This document shows positions 23,306 through 34,650 of a stretch of 64,000 bases of DNA, piece after piece (position 1 is the stretch's first letter; each line of letters begins with the position of its first letter). The stretch is from positions 22,024,028-22,088,027 of the forward strand of contig CM042966.1 of NCBI GenBank assembly GCA_023678885.1, in the 5' to 3' direction. The notes beneath the pieces are model-generated. The model was not told where the DNA came from and ran no database searches. It saw nothing but the letters and a program-made list of their open reading frames with translations. The translations under genes were made by a program, and so were the position numbers. Origin of the DNA: Pogostemon cablin. Lineage: Eukaryota > Streptophyta > Magnoliopsida > Lamiales > Lamiaceae.

Positions 23306-25615
23306 GGTTCGAAGATTCAAGCAACAATTCGCCATAATCACATCTCAAAATTTAAGATATTGTTAAGTGAGGGGGCAACATATATTATATCAAATTTTCG
23401 TGTTGCTGAAAATATTGGGTCAGTCCTTATTACAAATCATGAATTAAAGTTGAACATCCATAATTACACGTTGGTGCGATTAACTTCGCCATTGTAAACC
23501 AACAAAACTGGCTTGAAGTTTATTGATTTTGATACAATCAATTATCAAGATAACACTAGAGATACAATACTCATAGGTATGTTTTAAAAGTTTATTATTA
23601 TTTTTTTAATAGAAACTAATTATACTTTTTAAAAAATTGGTTATATTTTTTCTTACAATGATAATATCTACAGACATAATTGCTTTGGTGGTAAAAATAG
23701 GAGATATAATTTGCATTAGTGCAAGGGGCAAGCCTACAGATAAAATTGATATTGAGCTTGAAGATGAACAATAACTTCCTTTTAAAATATTTATTCATAT
23801 TTTTTTAACTCAATTTTTATGTTTAATGTTTTTTTAATTAAAATTTTAACATCAATTTAAGACACACAATCATAAATTGTACATTGTGGGGAGAATAGGC
23901 AAGACAATTGATGCAATACAAGAGGAACAATCCAAATCAAATACTTATTATTGTTCTTGAGTATGACAAAATCAACAATAAATATAGAGATACATTTTTT
24001 TAACTCATTTTATTTATGTATAATTCTGTATGTATTTAGATGTCATTAGATGTTTATTCTAATATGTTTAGCCATTAATCATATATTATTTGTCCTCTAA
24101 TTTCATAGATATGTTTTAACAATAATAAATATTATTATTATATAAAAATTTAAATCATACTTTCTTTGAAATATGCTATAGGAAAAAACATATCGAATTC
24201 TTGGAATGCAATAAGGATAACAATTAATGAAGATATAAAAGAAGTTCATGATTTCCGAAAGAGGTACGCGCTCAATCTATACATTACATTTAGTGATTTT
24301 TTCTTTTAAAAAATATATTTCTATAACATTTAATATTTATGGATTTGGAAATGTAGCATGAGTTTAATAGGTCATGATAGATTGTCTGGACAGTCTTATA
24401 TAAATTATATTGGTAGAAGCTTCGTTTGAAGAATTTACATCAGATGTAGAAGTGATCTATCTTGCAGAAATTCAAGACATCAAGGATGTAAATATTCCAT
24501 TATAATTTTTTTTAAAATATTTTTGTTACAAAGATTAAAATGCATTACAATTATTGTATAACTTATGTTAATTTATATTTTCATAATAGATTTTTAGAAA
24601 ATCTATTGCATTTTTATTGAAAATGCTCAAAGGATTCAAACTCAATATGGATGGTACTATAATGGATGTAATAAATGGACCAAGAAAGTTATTGATAAAT
24701 CTAGAGTCCTTTATTGTGAGAAGCGTAAGCAGGACATACCAGTGCATGTGCTACAGTAAGTTTTATTTTTTTCTTTGAAAGTTTAACATATTTTTTTAAT
24801 TTACTATTTTCTTTTGAAAATGACAAATAAAATTTTATTAAGTTATTTTGCATTTCAACAGAAAGAAATTCATCTCAAGGTTGCCGATGAAACTGGGAGT
24901 ACTTCCTTTATAGTATTTGATATAGAAATTAGGCTAATCATTGGAAAAACAGCAGCCGGACTCATTGAAAATTTGAGAAGGTATTTTATAATTTTCATAT
25001 ACTGACATCTATAAAGAAAGAATTGCATTAATCAAATTTCACATATTACAAATTTTCACATGACTGAAAGATATGACATAAATTAGAATTTAGTTTACAA
25101 AATACAACATACCTGTTATACATATCCTATGTTTTATTATAATTCTTTTTTGTTTTTTATTAGCTGGACTTGGTTGGATCATTTCCTAAAGAGCTTGACA
25201 CTCTTATTGGTTCGAATTTCATCTTTAGATTCCATATCTCTAAAAGAAATATAAATAGTCAATGTAATATATACACTGTGATGAAAGTATCTTCAGATCC
25301 TACTATGATCAAGGCTATAACGAATAGATCAAAAGCGAAAAAGGTATTGAAGTTCAAAATTAAAAATGAATTTATGGTGATTTGCTCCACTTTTCAAACT
25401 GTTATATTATACTGTTATTTTTGTATTTACATATAGCCTTTAGGATCCTCCATGAATGATGCTTTTTCAAATAAAATGAGTACTTCAAAAGGAAACTGTA
25501 AATTGGTTGACTTTGAGACTATTGATGATGATGAAGATAATGCTTTGGATCAGACTCAAATGTCGGTCAAGAATAAAAGGATGATTCAAGTAAAAGTTGA
25601 AGATGATCAATCTTA
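23306..25615 (+). pseudogene. RPA1-like (replication protein A 70 kDa) gene remnant
   Basis: Exon-like blocks at about 23306-23576, 23674-23770, 23860-23990, 24181-24262, 24357-24490, 24600-24755, 24863-24980, 25165-25345 and 25440-25615 give, in order, OB-fold segments of plant Helitron-associated RPA1/DUF223 proteins. Examples are GSKIQATIRHNH, SNSWNAIRITINEDIKE, DETGSTSFIVFD and LIENLRR. An acidic C-terminus ends in a stop. Decay is clear: an in-frame TAA at 23495-23497, a stop in the second block, and frame changes. In the C4 zinc-finger segment (near 24640-24755) two of four expected cysteines are Trp and Arg (GCNKW and YCEKR). RPA binds single-stranded DNA, and plant Helitrons often encode such a copy. 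This one cannot make a full protein as read. Confidence 0.72.
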
Positions 25616-28052
25616 AGAAACAAAACTTATTACTTCATGAAATACTTAGGATTTATCCATAAATTTTATTATAATTGCAGATTTAGATTATCATAATTTT
25701 TATGAAACTATGAATGATTATTTTAATTCTATTATCAATTCTATCCTTCAAACTTTTCTACAATCAATAATTAATGTTTATTTCAATACCATTACCAACT
25801 CTGTTTTCCATATCAAGTAGACATGCTCCACCACAAGAATAAGAATTCATAATCTAAATTGTTTCATACAAAATTAATTTATTCAAAATAGTCCCAAAAT
25901 ATTTAATTTTACCTACAAATAAAACCATAACTTTTAACTTTTCTCATAAATGGTCATTTAAACCTAAAAATGATCAATTTTATTTATGAGTTTTATAGAG
26001 ATAAAAAGTAATATTTTGAGACAAAATTACAACAAGTAAAAAATAATAATTAAAATAAAAGTTATGAAACAACATTGATAAAAAAGGAGTATTGTATTAA
26101 AATAAATACTATATAGCAAAACTAAAAGGTTCCAGGTTTGGAACGAATATTAAGCTCTTAATTAATATTTTATTTAATCTTGTAATTAACATTAATTTTA
26201 AGTAATTTAATATAATATTTCAAATATTATTTTATTTAATATGTCCTATTTTAAGTAATTTATTATGACAACCACAATAAAATTTGTACATGTGGCAATC
26301 TCACATTAATCTTATAATTAATATTTTATTATAATATTTATTATTCTAAATATTAAAATTTTATATTCTCTTATTTATTTATAATTTTAATAACATAACT
26401 AATATTTTATTTTAAATAATTTAGTATGAATATCATAGTAAAAAATACTTTGTCTAGATGAAGAAGGGAAAGCAAGCAACAACACAGTTAATGTTGTGTT
26501 TGGTGAGGTTTTTAGAAATTTACAGTAATTAATGTTACAGATAATATAAATATGATTATATTTCACTCTTTATTTATTTCAATTAAGTTACATAATATAC
26601 TATTTAAAGGTAAACATCATAATTACAATAAATAAAGATAAATATATACGAACATGAAAAACAAAACGAAAATAACATTACATCAAAAATATATCAAAAT
26701 TAACATAATAAAGTAAAGATCATTTAAAAAAGTTATATTATAAAAAATATAATCCGTGTAATACACGGGGAAACATATTAGTATCTTACTTAAACCCAAA
26801 ACAAATATAGAATAACAATATTCACTAATTTATTATATCAACTTAAACCCAAAACAAACATCCCCTTATCTACCATCCCTTTTAGGCGTGGGGTGGGAGT
26901 TGATCAGAAGTCATATGCTGTTTTAGTTTTTTTTTTAAATAATGTTATTTTAGTTTTTTTTAATCAACATAAAATTATTAAAGCTTATTATAATAATTAT
27001 TATTTTTAAATTTCAAATTTAATATTTCTTATAAATATTGGTACAATTATTCATATATTTGTCAATTCTTTTTTATACATACTTATATTTATTTAAGTTT
27101 TGATTAATAATTTTTTATTTTTATAATTGGTATGTTACATAAAAGTGATAATATCTTTATTTAAAAAAAAGTGACATGTGATCAAGGAAAAGTGATAATT
27201 TGTCTTGAAAAAATATTTTATAAGATGGATAAAAAGTTATACCTTATTAATAAAAAGTGATAACAAGTTTTAGTTGAATTATTTCATTAACAATTAATAG
27301 GATGCATAAAAAGTGATAACATTTTTAATTAAAAGTGATATATGAAAATAAAAAGTGATAACCATCAAATTATTTTATAAATAATTTATAGTGTCAATAA
27401 AATGTGATAATATTTTTAATAAGTGTGATACCTAAGCATGAAAAAAGTGATAATCAACTCTACAGAACTATTTGATGAACAATTTGTATAAAAAATTAAC
27501 ATTTTTAATAAAAAGTGATACATATGAAGTAAAAATGATAATCATTAATTGAACTATTTTATACATGAAAAAATTATAGTATGAATATAAGTGATAATAA
27601 TTTTAATAAAAAATAATACATAATTATAGAAATGTGATAATTATTTATTAAATTATTTTGTGCATGAACAATTTTTAGGACGAATAAATAAAATCTTATT
27701 TTTTAAAAAATAAATTAATATACTAAAAAATATTATTAAATTTGATTAACTTTAATTTTTATTTATTTTATATCTGTACTAATAAAATTGAAATAAAAAA
27801 TTGAATGTAAGTAATTAAAATATTAACAGCAAAAATAAAAGAAATAAAAGAAAAAAAATTATTAAGCATGGAGTAGGCGGTTAATTGGTATTTATAGAAG
27901 GGTAGGTCTTGGATGAGATCGTCTCACGGATCCTAATTCGTGGGACGGGTTATCCATTAGCCCAATTAAATATATTTTAAGTTAAATTAAAAAAGAATTA
28001 AAGAGAAATAAGGGTCATATTTGGTTCATCAACTAAAACAGCATTTTAATTA

Positions 28053-29037
28053 GGAATAGCACCCCCAAATCTACTAAATAAACCTCCAAGTTATAGATAT
28101 ACCCCATTAAAATTAAAAGTTACATATATAAATGACTAAATACATCACATATAAGACAACTTTACCCTTTTAATTAAAGCAGACTATTTATACCTCAAAT
28201 TACTTGATATAACCCATAAATATTACAATAGGTTCGCTCAGCGTAACCGAACAGGAAAAATATACCCCATAAATATTACGATATGTTCGCTCAGTGTAAG
28301 AAAACTTTGTTCGCTCGTAGATTTAAACTTTCTGCAAATAACTCTCATCTTTTTCTTCATATTATTTTAATTTAATTAATTAATTAATCAATTGAAAATT
28401 CTCATGAGTTGCGTGATCCCACACAGTAATGGTAAGCAGCCATGACGATCAAGCCCACACTTTGTATTTCCGATAGCAAGCTGGTAGTGAAGGATAAAAC
28501 CATCCTAACCAGCGTGCCGGAGAACGTGGTGGCCACCTCCAGCGCCACCGAGGGCGTCTTCCTCAGCACCGTCTTCAATCACGATAGCAGCCGCCACGTG
28601 GCGTCCCTGGGCACCCTCGTCGACGTTCGTTTCCTCGCCTGTTTTCGTTTCGTGGATGGCCCAAAAAGATGGGCCAAAATGGCCGCGACATCCATGGCAG
28701 CGACGACAACAAGATCGTCTACACAATTTGTGGGTTTGTTATTAAGACTCACCACAAATCTGTGATGTAGGCATGAAGGCACATTTATGTTGATAAATTA
28801 AAGGAGAGGTGTGAACACCATGGCAGAATATTAAACTTCCAAAAACGTGTTTACATATAACAAAATCAGTTTGGGAAGATCGCAGAAATTTAATTGAAAA
28901 TTTAATTGGGGTGTATTTAGATTTTATTTTATTCTTTATTTATATAAGGGTATTTACGTCTTTTCAAATAAATATATTTTAAACCTATAAATTAATGGGG
29001 TTCGTTAAGTAAATCTGGTGGTGTAAATAAATATCCC
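28053..29037 (+). mobile_element. Pack-MULE carrying a raffinose-synthase fragment
   Basis: It has a perfect 9-bp target duplication TTTTAATTA (28044-28052 and 29038-29046). The imperfect terminal inverted repeats are GGAATAGCACCCCCAAATCT and AGTAAATCTGGTGGTG..ATATCCC. The GC-rich interior comes from a host gene. No transposase is seen. Confidence 0.8.
28442..28745 (+). pseudogene. captured 5' fragment of a raffinose synthase (galactinol-sucrose galactosyltransferase) gene
   Basis: From its own ATG the frame reads MTIKPTLCISDSKLVVKD, then LTSVPENVVATSS, EGVFLSTVF and SRHVASLGTLVDVRFLACFR. This is the N-terminus of the raffinose synthase/seed imbibition (glycosyl hydrolase 36) family. After CFRF the family's WWMAQ segment is displaced by a frame change, and similarity fades near 28700. 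The catalytic domain is absent (family length about 750-800 residues). The enzyme makes raffinose from galactinol and sucrose; this piece cannot. Confidence 0.78.
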
Positions 29038-30869
29038 TTTTAATTAACATAGTCCGATGATCCGCTGGACGCTGCCCTTCTATCTCATTGCAAATTATTT
29101 AATTTTTTTTATTTTTAATAAAAAATATATCATTTATTATTATTATTATAATTATTAGTTATTTATTAAATAGTTCAATTGTTGTATTATCACTTTATTT
29201 TAATTCAAAGACTTGTGTGAGATCGTGATAATAAATTAATGAAAAGTGATAATGTTATTTCATGAATAATTTATTTATAGTATAAATAAAAGTGATAACA
29301 TTTTATATTGAAAGTGATAATGTTTTATAGCGAAAGTGATAACTATTTTAAAATGTGAAAAATGGTCTCACGTGAGACGGTCTCACGCAAGACCTACCCT
29401 TATTTTAATTGGATATCACTTTATATTAAAATATTATCACTTTTTATTCATTTTATGAATTGTTCATAAAATAATTTAATTAAACGATTATCATTTTTTC
29501 TTTATACAATTTTTTATTTTAAATGTTATCACTTTTTATTATCAGTGAATTATTCGTGAAATAATTCAATTAAACGGATATCACTTTTTCTTTGATTAAG
29601 AATCACTTTTTATTAAAAATGTTATCACTTTTTATTATTCAAGTTAATTTTTCGTGAAATACATTTTCTTAATTGGTTATCACTTTTTATAAAAGTTGTT
29701 ATCACTTTTCTTTTAAAATGTTATCACTTTTCATTTATACAATAAATTGTTCGTCAAATAGTTCACAACACCACTATTACTTTTCATCAATTAGTTATCA
29801 CATTTTATAAATTTATATTATTTAAATTATAAAAAAATTAAATGAATAAAAAATTTAAATAATAAAAAATAAAATTTAATAAGAAAAAACCTTAGGAGTA
29901 TATTATACTCCATATATATATAATTCTTTCATAATTAAAATTTTCAATATTTTAATTTAATAGCAACCAAACAGGCACTTAAAAGTATATTTAATTGGGT
30001 TAATGGATAATCCGTCTCACGAATTAGAATACGTGACATGAATTAGAATTCGTGAGACGGTCTCACCCAAGTCTTTGCCTTTATAGAATGCATTGTCGTT
30101 GTTATTGTTTAAACCAATAGAACTTGCGCTAAACAATGCCGCCAAACTGTATATGGGTTTATGGAGGATCCGTCTCACATAAGGGGATCCGTGAGACGGT
30201 CTCACCCAAGACCTACCCATTATTGAAATATTATTATTTAATTTTTATATTTAAATAATAATACAAATCAACATTTATAAATTATGTATGTTAGAGTGAT
30301 TTGATTAATTATTAAACGATACTCCTCTCTATGAGCTTAAACTTTTAGATGAGGTTGTCATTTAACAATGTAGTATAATTTTCGGTAGCAAGTCAAATTT
30401 TCATTTTCTAAAAATAATTTAAGATATTATTATTAAAAGTGGCAATTCCCGATACTACACAATAGCAAAAAACGAAAATTGCGAATTAGTATTTTGTTTT
30501 ATTGGGTTCATATCGTTAACGTGTTAACACGATAACAACACCAAAATTTACTTTGTGCCAACTCATTAAACATGATTAATATTAACAGATGACTCATTAA
30601 TAACCAATTAATCCCGTTAACAACTCGATATAAATATAAAATTTGATAAATATATGAGAAAGATACTCATTAATAATTTTAAAATATATTTTCTTAAAAA
30701 AATATTACTTTTAATCTGTATTTTTTTTTCTTATCAAATTGTTATCTTGTCGTGTGTGTCAACCCGATACTTTTTGTGTTCATGTCGTGTCGTGTCACTA
30801 TCATATCGATACGAATTCCAACACAATAGCATGAATTGTCACCCCTAATTATTATAATAAATTTATAAA

Positions 30870-31146
30870 GGTTAATTGTAAGAAAAATTATGAACTTTAT
30901 TCATATTGCAAATTAATTCTCACTCTTGAAAATTGCAATAAAGACCCTACCTTTAAATATTGTTGCAAAGCACAACTATCGTGTGATATATTTCTTAAAG
31001 GTGAGATTAAAAGTAGAATTATGTTTTAAGAGATTTGGTGTATTTTGCAACAATGTTTAAAGATTAGGGTTTTTTTTGTAATTTCTCAAAGATTGGGATT
31101 AATTTTCAATTAGAGTAAAGCATGTAGTTTTTCTTGCAATTAACTC
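30870..31146. mobile_element. MITE with GGTTAATTGTAAGAAAAA ends
   Basis: The ends GGTTAATTGTAAGAAAAAT and GTTTTTCTTGCAATTAACTC are inverted repeats. The element is 277 bp and non-coding, with internal near-mirror blocks (AAAGACCCTACCTTTAAATATTG against CAATGTTTAAAGATTAGGG). Confidence 0.6.
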
Positions 31147-31489
31147 AATTTACAATAATAAATAATGAGTGAAGTGTAAATTTGTGACAATATTTTAGTA
31201 ATTAGGGGGTGCAAATTGTTATTATGCCCTACGTCCCGTTAAGTTTTTCACCATTCCTTTTGTAAATTACAAAGGAAATATGAAAAGTTTAGTGAAACGA
31301 AGGGAATATTATTTTCTACAAGGATAAATAATTGAAAAAATCGTTATGGGGTACCAACTGTACCCTCTTGTCCCATGTTGTATCCGCCAGTGCAGAGGCG
31401 TCAAGCCTTTATTCGGATCCAAGCTCGTTCGAATCACTTAAAAGAAATTGTTTCAGATAACTCTTTTGAGTTGACTGAACTTGATTTCA

Positions 31490-33140
31490 ATTTTGGTATA
31501 AATTGATTAGAGCAAGCGTACTCTATCATTGTGTAGACCGTAGTGACAAAATACAAAATTTATAATATCGAATCCAGGGGAGAAAGTGTATGTATCCGTA
31601 TTCGAAAGATATTTTACTCCAAAAGGACTAATCAATAAAAGATGGGTGAATTAACACTACCAACTAACTAAGAAATCAAATAAAGATAGAAAATGTACAT
31701 ATGAGATGGATGACGGATGAAGGTAAACATTCTAAGAAGTATGTAAGGCAAGCAATATCATGGACAAGGCTCATGCAGACTCACACACACGCATGCATTA
31801 AAGGTCATCATGTTATGATATTAAGGGTACTCACGAAGAGTGTCTCTTATCCTAACTATTCCTATAGGTACTTACGTATATTAATATACCTCTATAAGGT
31901 AGAGACTTTTTCCTATGTTCCCTTTCTAAGGTCAAGTGAGTTTTGACTTGGGTTCCCTTATTAATTCAAACACTTTCTTAAGTTTCATCATTAATATCCT
32001 ATCATGATATTCTAAGCATAGGAAGGTTATGACCAAACTCCCCACATACTAATATAGTCACCTCATGCAATCAATGATTCAATTGAAACCTTAATCATAA
32101 CATTGGAATGACAATCCTAACATCATAAATAGATAATTTAACCAAACAAATCATACATAAGATGAGAATAAGCATTCATGATAGAAAATATTCATAACAA
32201 TCAATTAATTAAACATGTGGTGTGAAAAATCTACATAATCCCTAACCAATCATATTGCTAGCCTAACATATATACAGACTAGCCACTACAAATCTTTAAT
32301 AATTCATTACAATACATGGTATGCTCTAATTGAGCCAAATAAAGAATAAATTAACAAATTAAAGGTAAGTTGACTTCCCTTTCAAAGTAGGTCTTCTCTT
32401 CCTTCAACATGCTCCAATCTTCACTCCATGATGATCTTCCCTTCTTAGATTGGTGGATTGATGGAATGATTGATGGATTTGATAAGATCAAGTGGATAGG
32501 ATGGATGAAGTGAAGGATGGATGAGATGGAGATGAATGTGTGTGAAATGTGGTGTAAAGTGTGTGTGGAAACTGTCCATAATGATTCCTCCCTGATTTTT
32601 ACGCAAAATGATGTATTTATAGGCTTGGAAGTTTCTAGAACACGTGCTGATCAAAAATCTGACTTTTGGCCGAACTTGGGTAGAGGTCGAAAACAGGGCT
32701 TGGGTCAAGTTCGGAACTAGACTTCCCGTCAAGGTCGAGTTGGTGTTGCAGGTGTTCAAACTCGAGCTCTGCATAGGGTCGAGTTGCGGACTCAAGTCGA
32801 GTAGGAGCAGTTTTCAGCAAATCTTGTTTTGACTCTTTCTCCCTTGTTTCAATTGCGAATTGAACTACATTTTTTCCCACATCTTTCTTTTCACGTTTAG
32901 AATTCATTTTTACCCGAAAATCATACAAATTTCACTAAAGTACCAATTCTCTAAATATTTAAAAAGTATCGCGCAATTTAAGACATTTAATCATGAAAAT
33001 CACATATTTTTCATTTCAAAGTACAAATCTCCATATGAACATAAAACACCACCAAAATATATACAAAATGGATAAAAACACATGAAAATACATAATAAAA
33101 ATATACTAAAATTTAGGTGAAAATGACACCGATCATTGAC
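31490..33140 (-). mobile_element. LTR-like dispersed repeat (copy C)
   Basis: Non-coding sequence laid out like the solo LTR at 7844-9400: GTCGAG/GGTCGA-rich block (32660-32810), ATTTATAGGC box, ATGATGG-rich leader. Ends TGATTAGAGC and ACACCGATCA fit TG..CA, but I see no clean target duplication. Sequences just outside (31388-31430 and 33204-33245, GGCGTCAAGCCTTTATTCGGA and GGCATCAAGTCTTTGTTTGAA) resemble each other. The boundary is uncertain. Confidence 0.4.
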
Positions 33141-34205
33141 TTTCAACTGCTGGAGCTGGATCTTCGAATGAAATTTGTCTGAAGTTTTATAATATTTTTC
33201 TGGAGGCATCAAGTCTTTGTTTGAATCCAAGTTCGTTTGGATCACTTGAAGCTTTCCGTAATGAAGGTCGTTGAATTTGGAGAACATCGTTGACTTTATG
33301 AAGAAAACGAAATGGATTTGACTTAAAGAAAACTCTTTGAGGAGTTTAGCCAGTGTTTTTATAACCAGACCGGAGGTCAAGACCATTCGAGGTGGTTTAA
33401 AAAAATAGATTTAACATATATCTTTAAGGGGGAGGCTATTCAAACCCCCGAAAATGCTAAATATACCCCGTAAAATATTTAAACTAAAATACCCTTAATT
33501 AATAAGACTAAAATAACCTTTAATTAAAATATCTTAAATAAATATTTTTTAAGTTGGTATATTTATTATTTTCTGTTAACTGAAAAAGAAAAAAAAGAGG
33601 GAGAGATGTTCATCTCATCCAAAACATAATTTTATCGTCTTCGTCCTTGAAATTGTTAGTCCTTTTCCATCCCTAATTTTCTTCTCACTAATACTTTCAA
33701 CTTTCATCATCTTACATACATCTTTTTCTTATCCCAGATTTCCTTCCTCTGAATTCCAATCGTTATCTATTCATTGTTCTATAGCCCGTCCAATCAAAGA
33801 CTAGCAAAGTATGATAAAAACGTGTTATTACAAAAATCTACTTTCTTCGATGATTCAATCGAACACTATAAATTTGTTCCATTGAGACTTGAGACGGGCG
33901 AACATAACAAAATTGGTAGAATATCAAAAATGTAATTCGCCCAAAATTCATCTAATCCAACCAAAAAAAGAATAGAATTACTCTAGTTCATTTTAGAGTA
34001 ACGAAACCCTAACAAACCCATTTAATATTGCTTAATTTATTTGAAGTGATTTTCGAATTGTCTAGATAAGAGGTATTGATCTAGAATTTGAAGAGCTGAA
34101 GAATCCATTGACAATAACTTTTCTATATGTAATTTTTAGGTACAATTCAAGTATTGCTATTTATGTATATTAATTAGTTATTGAAAGTCACGTAGTTAAT
34201 TTGTA
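33141..34205. other. non-coding segment with a TIR-like end
   Basis: No gene is visible. At 33434-33475 lies GGCTATTCAAACCCCCGAAAATGC.., an end sequence similar to that of the raffinose-synthase Pack-MULE. It recurs in reverse orientation near 47690-47735 and, weaker, at 46170-46255. I see no matching target duplication, so the element it belongs to is undefined. Confidence 0.4.
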
Positions 34206-34433
34206 TCTTGTCTATATAATAAAACACACTTTAAATATTAAAATTAGACCAAAATTTTCCTCACATTTTAACCTACCTAATTTAGCAGGGTAATTTTAAA
34301 TCTTGGCTCTTCATTAGTTATTGTAACTTCTCATCACTTGATTGTGATTACCAATCTTTAACAACATCTCATCCATTTATTTTGTTTTTATTTTATCTCA
34401 TCCATTCATTTTTTTGGTCTCCCATAATTTATA

Positions 34434-34650
34434 CTCCCTCTGTCCCTGGCAAAGAAGACCATTTGTTTTTTGCACGTAGATTAAGGAGTATTATTATTTT
34501 ATGTAAAATTGGTAGATGAATTAGAGAGATGTGATAGGTAGTGGTGGACCATTGGTGGATCATTTTCACTAAAAGAGGAAAATGATATAATTTGGATGTA
34601 ACGCCCAACATAGTAAAATGGTCCTTTTGCCCAGTGCCAGGATGGACGAT
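34434..34650. mobile_element. Stowaway-type MITE
   Basis: It starts TA-CTCCCTCTGTCCCTGGCAAAG and its interior is the reverse-oriented family seen at 7607-7819 (TTTTTGCACGTAGATTAAGGAG, CCACCAATG-type blocks). The right end is decayed (CCAGGATGGACGA then TA). Confidence 0.65.

Larger units (their letters stand above)
19325..26781 (+). mobile_element. Helitron with RPA1-like gene remnant
   Basis: The 5' end is TC (TCATTATCATTAATAC). The 3' end is a hairpin CCGTGT-AAT-ACACGG followed 11 nt later by TTAG, a one-base variant of the Helitron CTRR end. It inserted between host A and T with no target duplication, shown by the rejoined MITE on either side. The interior holds degenerate AT-rich tandem repeats, a nested MULE (20343-22381) and a multi-exon RPA1-like gene. 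I find no Rep or helicase sequence, so it is non-autonomous or has lost that part. Confidence 0.78.
19115..26870. mobile_element. MITE interrupted by the 19325-26781 Helitron
   Basis: Left part 19115-19324 and right part 26782-26870 align to successive parts of the element at 2038-2331 (TTTGACATAAAGTTTAAACA; ACTTAAACCCAAAACAAA). The left part also carries a short internal duplication of that segment. The break falls exactly between an A (19324) and a T (26782). Confidence 0.65.
27899..30217. mobile_element. inverted-repeat element cluster with GTGAGAC(G)GTCTCAC ends
   Basis: The first 34 bases (GGGTAGGTCTTGG..) and the last 34 bases (..CCAAGACCTACCC) are inverted repeats differing at two positions. 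A further matching end lies at 29976-30075, with about 100 bp complementary to 27899-27990, and another at 29369-29400. The interior is AT-rich and full of AAAGTGATAA/TTATCACTTTT words, with a Pack-MULE inserted at 28053-29037. No transposase is seen. It is probably two or more overlapping MITE-like elements of one family. Confidence 0.6.

Noticed and set aside
32445..32928. ORFs in the LTR-like repeat C
   Set aside because: Low-complexity GGATGGATG leader sequence read in several frames; no conserved domain.
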